Of a DNA stretch of 64,000 bases, positions 56,237 to 64,000 are shown one piece after another (the first letter of the stretch is position 1; each line of letters opens with the position of its first letter). Position numbers and translations under genes: made by a program. The notes under the pieces were generated by a model that saw nothing but the letters and a program-made list of their open reading frames with translations, was not told the origin of the DNA and searched no databases. Origin of the DNA: Vicia villosa. Its lineage: Eukaryota; Streptophyta; Magnoliopsida; Fabales; Fabaceae. The DNA lies in NCBI RefSeq assembly GCF_029867415.1, contig NC_081183.1, positions 31,893,806-31,957,805 on the forward strand. The letters are read 5' to 3'.

Positions 56237-57071
56237 TTCGGAAATGAACTTCCGAAATATACTAGTCTGCCTCCAATTTTCGGAAGTTCATTTCCGAAAA
56301 GTCCACTGAGCAGGATAAGGTTTGTTGGGTCATCATTGCTCCAATAAGTCTATAAATACAACACACTCTTATTCATCCTCTTCACACCAGAAAACACAAA
56401 TGACACAAACCTACCCCCACCTAGCATTCGTCTACTTCACCACCGGCTACCCGATGCCGTTCCAATTTCGCTTCTCGCGCGACACGCCGTTTGCGGAGTT
56501 GATAACGTCGCTCAACACGCTATTGCAATATCCCGAAAATCGAAAGGTTGTCAAGCTCGAGTACCGCTTGTCATCGCTTAACGACGAGGGAGACATTGAG
56601 TTCACACCTTTTGAGATCTAGAACGACGAAGATTTAGCAGTTTTGTGGACAACGTTCGACCGATTTTCTTCGAAGGGTCCGATCGAGTTGGACGCGAAAC
56701 TTCAAAGATCAGGGGCCGACGTTATCAAAATGTTGACTCATCCTCACCTACCCGTGTTTAACAATATGTAACTTTAATCTTATGTAATGTGATCGATGTA
56801 ATCTTCATCCGATTAAATAAAGCTAATCGTTCTTGTTTGTTATTTTTCTTCTGTCCAGATCTTATTTCGGAAGTACATTTCCGAATTCCTCCAAGGGGGG
56901 TGAATTCGGAGATGAACTTCCGAATACACCAATTTTCTGAAAAATAACTTTATTTCGGAGATGCATCTCCGAAATCAATATTTTTCATTAAAATATTCAC
57001 CTTTTCGGAGATACATTTCCGAAAACACCTTTTTTTCAATAAAAGTACGTTTTCGGAAATGAACTTCCGAA
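56237..57071. repeat. Right subterminal palindrome clusters (7 copies)
   Basis: 20-bp near-palindromes at 56237-56256, 56279-56298, 56866-56885, 56905-56924, 56954-56973, 57004-57023 and 57052-57071. The small ORF lies between the first two and the rest. Confidence 0.85.
56400..56771 (+). pseudogene. Small PB1-like protein of the Mutator-like element
   Basis: Start ATG at 56400 (MTQTYPHLAF). About 123 codons with one in-frame TAG at 56619-56621; the frame is otherwise open to TAA at 56769-56771. The order basic strand (RKVVKLEYR), acidic turn (NDEGDIEFTPFEI), then NDEDLAVLW resembles the OPCA motif of PB1 interaction domains. It could assemble with another protein, but no partner is evident. 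It lies inside the element, downstream of the transposase gene and between palindrome clusters. I do not recognise it as a described MULE gene. The PB1 assignment is inference from a short pattern. Confidence 0.55.
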
Positions 57072-57100
57072 ACAAGAAATATTTTAGTAAATTCACCAGA

Positions 57101-57139
57101 GGTGACCAAGAAGGTTAGGAGGTGGGTAAAGAAATTTCC
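57101..57139 (-). repeat. Right terminal inverted repeat of the Mutator-like element
   Basis: GAGGTGACC ... AGGAGGTGGGTAAAGAAATTTCC, the inverted copy of 52697-52734. Confidence 0.8.
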
Positions 57140-57147
57140 TGAATTTA

Positions 57148-57636
57148 ACATCCATTTGCTTGAGCATAGTGAAATCTCATGAAACCTTCTCTTTGATAAA
57201 ATAAAAAAGGAAGAGAGATAAAAAACGGAAAAAATATAATAAACAGTTCAACCCAATAAGCTAAAAAGAATCAACAATAATCAGTAGCTTAAAACTCATC
57301 TTATACGATGCATTTCACACATGACAATGCGAAATACGGTATTATCAACACTAAACAATAACACTCAAGCATTTTTAAACAGAGAAGACATATATGATAT
57401 AACCAGAAAAAATTCAATAACATATAACCAAACAATATCAAAGAAATTATCTAAAAAAAAATACAAATAATCCATGAATACCCCAAAATTATCCAACACA
57501 ATGCTAAAGATTAAATAAAAAAATATTTAAATATGTATGAAATGTGCTAAGATGCGTTAAATCTTAACTTTGAAATTTCAAATAAAATATAAATTCATAA
57601 AAATATTTAATAAATGAAAAAAAAATTTAACGCATA
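57148..57636. other. AT-rich stretch without recognisable features
   Basis: Simple AT-rich DNA. No frame, repeat pair or RNA gene can be supported. Confidence 0.5.
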
Positions 57637-57789
57637 CACTCTCTTATCACTATTATAAGTAAATTTAACTTTTTTTTTTTTTTTACATTTGACAATTAAC
57701 GTATTAAGTCTATATATGAACTAGATACATTAATTATCAAATATACTAAAAAAAAAATCAAATTTACTTATAATAGTGACGGGAGGGTG
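57637..57789. mobile_element. Stowaway-like MITE, 153 bp
   Basis: Inverted ends CACTCTCTTATCACTATTAT / ATAATAGTGACGGGAGGGTG continue through AAGTAAATTT and a T/A run. Flanked by TA on both sides (57635-57636 and 57790-57791), the Tc1/mariner target duplication. Confidence 0.85.
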
Positions 57790-57791
57790 TA

Positions 57792-60561
57792 TAAAATTTC
57801 AATGACGAACTAGTGTATAACTAGAATATGACTTGCGCGTTGCGCGGATGTGTTTAATCTATTTTTCATATTTTATGTAATTGAAATAATTAAAATGATA
57901 TTTTAGATATGATTTTATTGGTGTAAAATTACATTGTCACTCAAAAAAGTATAATTGTTTTATATAAATGATATTGAAGGTGGAGAAAAACACAAGAAGG
58001 TGGAGGGGGTTTGAATTGGGTTTTCAATAATTCCCTTTCTCTTTAAAAATTCTCGTGCGGAAGCTTATGAGGTTGCTATTCATCAGAAGCTATAAGCTCT
58101 CACTTATCATAAGCTTATCGTTTCTCAGAAGCAGTTTGCCTTCTTAGAAAGTTAAGACTTCTTTGAGCTTCTGATAACTAGAAAACATTAAACCTTAAAT
58201 AAGTAAATGAACACCAGATATATCCTGGTTCACTTAAGAAAATCTCAAGCTAATCCATTCCACCTTTCTGGGGTGATTTTGCCTTAAACAAGGTCTTAAT
58301 CCACTATAACCAATGTGATTACAATTGCACGGGAAACCGCCGGTGACTAACGTTGCACAGACAACCCCGTGACTCACAACCTTGCATGGGCAACAACCGG
58401 TGACTAACAACCAATGACATGTTCAGGGCTCTGAGTTAACAGATATAACATTCACGGTTCCCTGCACAAGCACCCATGTGACTAACAACCCTTTGCACAA
58501 GTACCCCTTGTGACTAACCAACAATGAACTATTTAGTGAGCTGATCCACAAATATAACATTCATTGTTACCTGCACAAACCTCAGTTTGTGACTAACATC
58601 CTTGCACAAGAACCACTTGTGACTGACCAACAATGAACTGTTCAGTGATATGATCCACATATATAAAATTCATTGACCCCTTTAGACTTCTGACCTTCAC
58701 TCGGTCTTCTAAGAGGATTTCCCACAATGACCGCGGTCACTGTCTTTTCAAGCCTCTGACCTTCACTCGGTCGCTCAAGGAACAATAAACATTCAGTTGA
58801 TGAACTTGTGTTTAAATGAGTGCTTCTTTTAAGTAGATTACACAAATACATTAAGTACATATTGTTTAACATAGATCTGAGCAACAACTCCTATGTTAAA
58901 ACAATTTACAAGAAGAATTCTAGACCTAAAACACTATACGAGCAACATCTCTAATGTTCATTACATAGCTCTACAAAGATGTTTTTGCTTGAAAGTTGAG
59001 TAGCATCTTGTAGTGGTCTTCTTCTTCATCTCCTTGTTGAGCAAGATCCGAGTAGCAACTCCTTGCTTCTTCTGATTTCTAATAAGATGCATCTGATGAT
59101 AGTTGAATGGCATCTTGAAGAATCTTCTTCTGATCAGCTTCAACATAAACAGCTTAGGCTCTAGCAACAGCTAAATTGCCCAGCTTCTTATTATGACATA
59201 TGCTTCTTGATATCAGCTTGTTAGCATAGTCATCTTGTTCATCAGTATGTTCATGTTAATTTGTGTTGGTTGAGTTCCATTTCAAACCAAATTACAATTA
59301 ACAATTGCAACGACAACAGTCGTTATAGTAGTAAGAACATGACTGTGACATCTATTTGTGTAGTGATGCCAGCGGCATTAGAAGCTATGCATAGATGTGA
59401 ATAACAAAGGTGTTTCAAATGTCATTTCAAAAGAGACGTTGAAGGTTAAAAAGTTCTTTTGAATCCCAACGGCTAGTTCCCAACGAATAGAATCAAGCTT
59501 TTGTTGTGGATAGTACTTGATAGTATTTTCTTTTGTGTTGTAGCTTGATATGTTGAAATTGGTGGGAGACAGCTTCTGAGGAATAGTACGTACAGATGGT
59601 TGAGAGATGTAATACTGTACTATTTCCTTCTTATGCAGTTCTTTGATCTTATCCTCATATAATTTACTTCTGGTTCTGAAGTAGTAAGCTTGGAGGAGAT
59701 TAAATTATCTTCTTCTTTCTGATAATGATTCTGATGTGTAGTTCAAAAACTACTTTGAGAGAAGAGTAGAATCATTATCCCATGGGAGTCAGAGTCTCGT
59801 TTATCAGAATTGATACCAGCAGTTTTTTGAAGAAACGATACTTGACTTTTGGAGGAGAAAGAGGATTGCAGTCTGCTTGTTGTTTGAGAGTGATGAGAGA
59901 GGCTGAGAATGGAATCAGAGATGAAGGCTCGGAGGTTGGCACCGTCGTCGCAGAAGAGGGAAGGAGATGAGTGCAAGAGAACCCGATGCTTTAACCCTAA
60001 TCCTTTTCTCTTTCATTTTGATTTTTCTGTTACTAATTTGAAAAAGACCTAATCCTTTTATTTTAATTTGCTGTTAATTGAATTTGTTGATTAATTGATA
60101 TTGATTTGAATTAAATGTTGAAATGTAAAATTGTTTTAATATTTTGTAAATTGTTTCAAGTAAAATTCATAAAATTTGTGGCTGATTCAATGGTTAGGGT
60201 TTCACTGTTAAAAATTTGGGGAAAAACATGAACAACAATAATCAAAATTCAGAAATAGCTTTTAGCGTCGGTTTTTCAGATTCTAATTCCATCACAAGAG
60301 TTGGTCAAATCCACTTATCACTGCCACATAGACTTTTAACAGACTTTGATTAACGGAGTAGACGAAAGGGACTTGTATGCATCTATTAAGAAGTTAAAGG
60401 ACCAATTTGACACGAAAAATAATTGAGAGACCAAAGTGAACCAAAAGGTATACTTAAGGGACCAAAAGAGGTATTTCGCGCCATTATTTATTATCATTCT
60501 TTTTAATTTATTTAGTTAAGAGTCCCACATTTTATAAAATATGATGAGTCTCACTATATTT
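57792..60561. other. Intergenic repeat-derived region, unclassified
   Basis: No gene is supported. It contains a phrase-repeat block at 58340-58760 (listed) and, at 60380-60480, a run of GGGACC/GGACCAA-type phrases seen in many plant repeats. Frames near 59743-59976 are short and unrecognised. Confidence 0.4.
58340..58760. repeat. Degenerate phrase repeats
   Basis: GTGACTAAC(C)AACAATGAACT, TGATCCACAAATATAACATT and TGCACAA recur three to four times at roughly 90-120 bp. TCTGACCTTCACTCGGTC occurs twice (58687 and 58756). Confidence 0.6.
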
Positions 60562-61812
60562 TGACACACACACAAACAACAACCATTAATGGATAACATC
60601 TTTTTGGATGAAAATTATGATTGGATAATCTATATGAAATAGATATACTAATGTATGAATGAAATAATATAATAAATGTTTATGTATATCATGTGTATGA
60701 CAAAACAGATGAAACAAATAATGATTATTGCATGGCAAATCTATATAAATTATAATTTTTTAATAATATTGAGACATCCCGTTTCTGGTTTTTATTGATT
60801 TTTACCAATGCACGCTAAATAGAAAGTCTTGTGTTCGATTAAGTTATTTGTGGAATTTAATAAAAGATTTTGTTCAGATTTATTTCGATCAAATTATTTT
60901 AGATAGTTTTGCATAGAAATCATTCTGAAAATATTTTTTAAACTGAATACGTGTAGAAAGATTTATTTAAAACAGTTTCTGCAAGAAGAAGATTTAATTG
61001 GATTTGGTTCATTCATAAGATCTGGTTTGCTGAAAATTGGATTCAATCAATTATTGGTTGTACCCTAATAGTCTTTTCCTTGGATTTTAATCTCTAGATA
61101 AAGAGATCGTTCCACTTATTTAAAGCCAGACTTGAAGAGATAATTTTTACCTGGTATAATATTTTTGTTGAGTTGGGTCTTTGTATTGTATTTTTATGTA
61201 AAACTCTATCATTTTCATTCTTTTCTACTTAGGAAGGATAAACTTTTTAGTACGTATTTGTGAAGTTGATCACATCCTAATAATTGGTTCTTGCAAATAT
61301 TTGGGATAGTGTTTGACTGGAAATGAGGGGATTTCAGAAGGAAAATACACTAAACTAGGAGAGTTGATATGAGACTAACGTGTACTATTGACTACTTATA
61401 ATTCGTGAATTTATTTTTCTTTAACTACAACTCTCCAAATGTAAGTGACAATTGGATCAAACTGGATTACCAATTCTTTATGGCTCTTATTTATTTTTTG
61501 ATTTATTGTTTTCATCATTTATTTTATATCATCTTTCCTTGCACATTGTTTCAATATTTTGTCTGACATTTTATTACTCAAAACTTTATAGAATTCAAAT
61601 TTTAACTACGATTTATTCCCTAGTTTGTGTTTAACGCACTTTAAGTAGAATATTATTTTAAGTAAAGGAAATCTATAAATAAATTTCAATAATTATTTAC
61701 TAATCATTATTTTTATTTTATTTAGTTAAGAGTCTCACATTTTATGAAATTTGATTTGAGCATATTTTGTTGAGTCTCAAAATCCGCATCCCTAAATCTA
61801 TAGTAAGTTTTT
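60562..61812. repeat. Copy 1 of a ~1.2-kb direct repeat
   Basis: From TGACACACA to AAATCTATAGTAA. It aligns by eye with 62634-63852 over its whole length, with moderate divergence and small indels. A fragment resembling the repeat's end also precedes it (60508-60555). Confidence 0.75.
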
Positions 61813-62261
61813 TTATTGAGCCATTTACCGGTGTGGAATTCATATCACTAATTAAAAGAGTCGTTAGGTAAGCAACATGATTTTAATTATCGTAATGCTC
61901 ACATGTCACCATATCAGAACGATTATTATATGGCAACGTGAAAGACTATTCACAATTTAAAAGTTGGTAGTCCACTAATCAAAATTTCCCACCTAAACTT
62001 TTTAATTTTCAAAATAAAATTGCGACATATTTTTCATGTCACAACGTCTTTTTCGCAAAGTTCAAAATGCTATCATGTGACAAACTGGTTTTAACTTTTT
62101 TATTTTAAATGGTTTGTCACGTTATTTTCACATGGCAACGTCCCTTTTTAACGACGTAATTTTCACGTGGTAATATCACATTGCTGGAGCCCTTTTTCTT
62201 GTTGTGATATCTCGTTAAAGATTCCCCTGCCTACTCACTATATCAGAACGAGAGGATATAC
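61813..62261. other. Spacer between direct repeats, no feature seen
   Basis: AT-rich, with several CACGTGGTAA/TCACGT-like words. No coding support. Confidence 0.4.
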
Positions 62262-62615
62262 CTTTCTGGGTGGGCGGCCGAGGTAATCCCCCCTTTCTTG
62301 TTGACGACCATTACATTGGAAATATTCTTTTTTATTGTGCCCTTGAACGACATGTTGGACCTTGGAGTTCCACCGATTATCAGGGTGATGTACATGCGAT
62401 TGCCTTAATGTTATTTTTCCCTGCCAGCATCCTTACTTGTCCCTTCAACGACGACGACCTCAATTATCTTCTTGGGAGAATGCCCCCTTTCTTTGGCTAA
62501 TATTATATGCTCATCTTCCCATCTTTCGTATACTTAGATAGCCGTATCTTCTTGATGAACTCTTCGATCACATCCTTAAATTGGATACAATCATTTGTAT
62601 TGTGGCCAAAGATTT
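62262..62615 (-). pseudogene. Ty3/gypsy gag-protease junction remnant
   Basis: The minus strand gives GHNTNDCIQFKDVIEEFIKK then IRLSKYTKDGK, the second half of a retroviral-type zinc knuckle and the following helix of a gypsy Gag. Frame-shifted remnants further left include ITLIIGGTPRSN and KNISNVMVVN. Several stops are present. It ends where direct-repeat copy 2 starts. A 76-codon plus-strand frame (62270-62500) is its antisense shadow. Confidence 0.6.
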
Positions 62616-62633
62616 ATGCAAACAACAATACTT

Positions 62634-63852
62634 TGACACACATGCTTAACGGATAAAATCATTTTTGGATGAAAAATTCTGATTGGATAATCTATATGAC
62701 ATAGATATACTAATGTATGAATGAAATCATATAATGAATGTAAATGGATGTTATGTGTATGATAAAACAGATGAAGTAAATGATGATTATTGCAAGGCAA
62801 ATATGTGTGAATGATATTTTTGAATAATATTGAGACATCTCATTTCTGGTTTTCACAACTTTTTAATGCACGCTAATTAGAAAGTCTTGTGTTCGAGTAA
62901 GTTATTTGTGGCATTTATTAAAAGATTTTGTTCAGATTTATTTTCATCACATTATTTTGTATAGTTTTGCAAATACTTCGTTCCGAAAAGATTTTTAAAA
63001 CTAAATCAGTGTGGGAATATTTATTTCAAACAGATTCTGCAAGAAGAAGAATCAATTGGATTTGGTTCAATTAAAATATTTGGTTTGCTGAATATTGGAT
63101 TTGGTTGTAACCTAATAGAATTTTTCTTGGATTTTAATCTCTATATTTGTAGAGATAATTCTAACTCGGTATAACATTTTTGTTGAGTTGAGTCTTTGTA
63201 TTGTATTTTTTTAAATGAAAAACTCTATCATTGTCATTCTTTTCCACTTAGATTTGTGAAGTTGATCACATCCTAAATAATTTGTTCATTTAAACATTTG
63301 GGAAAGTGTTTCAGTGAAAGTGTGGGGATTTCAGATTTAAGGGAGTTTGAGTTAAAATTTACGAATAGTAATAAAAAAAATACACTAAACTAGAAGAGTT
63401 GAGATGAGACTGTCGTGTACTATTGACTACTTATAATTAGTAAATTTCTTTTCCTTTAGCTACAACTCTCCAAACATATGTGAGAATTGAATTGAATTGG
63501 ATTACCAATTCTTTAGGGCTCTTATTTATTTTTTGTTTTATTGTTTTCATCAATTATTTTATATCATCTTGTCTCACTCATTGTTTTAACATTGTGTCTC
63601 ACATTTTATTACTCAAAACTTCACAAAATTCAAATTTTGACTACGGTTTTTTTTTTCAAATTTCTGTTTAACGCACTTTAAATAATATGTTATTTTAAGT
63701 AAAAGAAATTTGTAAACAAATTTCAAAAAATTATTTATTGATCTTTTTATTTTATTTTATTTAGTTAAGACTCCCACATTTTAAGAAATATGATTTGAGC
63801 ATATTTTGTTGAGTCTCAAAAACCTTTGCTCCTAAATCTATAGTAATTTTTT
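62634..63852. repeat. Copy 2 of a ~1.2-kb direct repeat
   Basis: Counterpart of 60562-61812. The pair encloses a gypsy gag remnant, so the copies could be LTRs of a mostly deleted element, or a tandem duplication with a ~2.07-kb period. I see no convincing CA end, PBS or PPT. Confidence 0.7.
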
Positions 63853-64000
63853 TTTTAACATCAAGGAAGATTATCTTTTTTTAATAAGCAATTGAATATA
63901 AGATATTGCACTAGGGGTGCAATCCTTACATCGAGAACACACTAGGTAGAATTGTTACAAAGTAATAGTAATTTATACCAATCATAAAAATTGATCCTAC
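63853..64000. other. Window end, unclassified
   Basis: AT-rich, with a small hairpin ATTGCAC-TAGGG-GTGCAAT (63906-63924). Nothing else is seen. Confidence 0.4.

Larger units (their letters stand above)
52697..57139 (+). mobile_element. Mutator-like element (4443 bp) encoding FAR1-MULE-OTU and a PB1-like protein
   Basis: Ends are GAAAATTTCTTTACCCACCT (left) and its inverted copy at the right (AGGTGGGTAAAGAAATTTCC), followed inward by GGGTCACC / GGTGACC. Flanks TGGATTTA (52689-52696) and TGAATTTA (57140-57147) differ at one base and look like a MULE target duplication. Thirteen 20-bp near-palindromes lie below the ends. A transposase gene (53257-56025) and a small ORF (56400-56771) fill the interior, both on the plus strand. 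Both carry stops, so this copy is not autonomous now. Confidence 0.88.

Noticed and set aside
59782..59970. Short plus-strand frame in 57792-60561
   Set aside because: No similarity, and an overlapping frame of similar size on the other strand.
62270..62500. 76-codon plus-strand frame
   Set aside because: Antisense of a gypsy gag-protease remnant on the minus strand.

Overview
This is plant nuclear DNA made almost entirely of nested transposable elements. I recognise no ordinary host gene. The dominant elements are Ogre/Tat-lineage Ty3/gypsy retrotransposons: long LTRs, a primer-binding site reading TGGCGACTCTGCTGGGG (tRNA-Arg type), an extra ORF before gag, an intron between protease and reverse transcriptase, and two RNase H segments. 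Ogre elements abound in legumes of the tribe Fabeae (pea, vetch, faba bean, lentil), so such a genome is the best guess. The species cannot be fixed from the sequence alone.

Layout. (1) Element D, 1-7501, minus strand, cut by the window edge: a decayed Ogre-like element with a gag pseudogene, PBS and 3.94-kb 5' LTR. It sits in the 3' LTR of element E. (2) Element E is an old Ty1/copia element on the minus strand, split in two. Its LTR end, PPT and 3' internal part are at 7502-8748, and its RT/RNase H end is at 46652-47472. (3) Between them lies element A, 8749-46651, minus strand: a young Ogre (about 21.4 kb without its passenger) with 4670-bp LTRs, ORF1, gag, protease, a 257-bp intron, RT, RNase H and integrase. 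(4) Element B, 18266-34787, plus strand, has landed inside the RT catalytic motif of A, with CATAC target duplications. B is gag-only: 3862-bp LTRs, an uninterrupted gag frame and no pol. (5) Element C, 29915-33164, is a 3250-bp solo LTR inside the 3' LTR of B, with ATATG duplications. The nest is therefore E > (D and A) > B > C.

Right of the nest, 47473-64000 is older and AT-rich. It holds a plant-mobile-domain pseudogene, a Tourist-like MITE (49651-50252), tandem repeats, a complete but mutated Mutator-like element (52697-57139), a Stowaway-like MITE (57637-57789) and a pair of ~1.2-kb direct repeats around a gypsy gag remnant (60562-63852). The Mutator-like element encodes FAR1-type DNA-binding, MULE transposase and OTU protease domains in one frame, plus a small PB1-like ORF.

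How it fits together. A once carried everything for its own cycle, but B destroyed its RT. B keeps only what a parasite needs: gag, PBS, PPT and LTR ends matching those of A. B was therefore presumably mobilised by an Ogre-type partner. The least explained signals are arrays of stem-loops in A, B and D whose stems change together while loops or flanks stay fixed. They occur in the LTR, the 5' leader and the 3' non-coding region, and are good candidates for RNA structures used in packaging, dimerisation or 3'-end formation. All alignments were made by eye.
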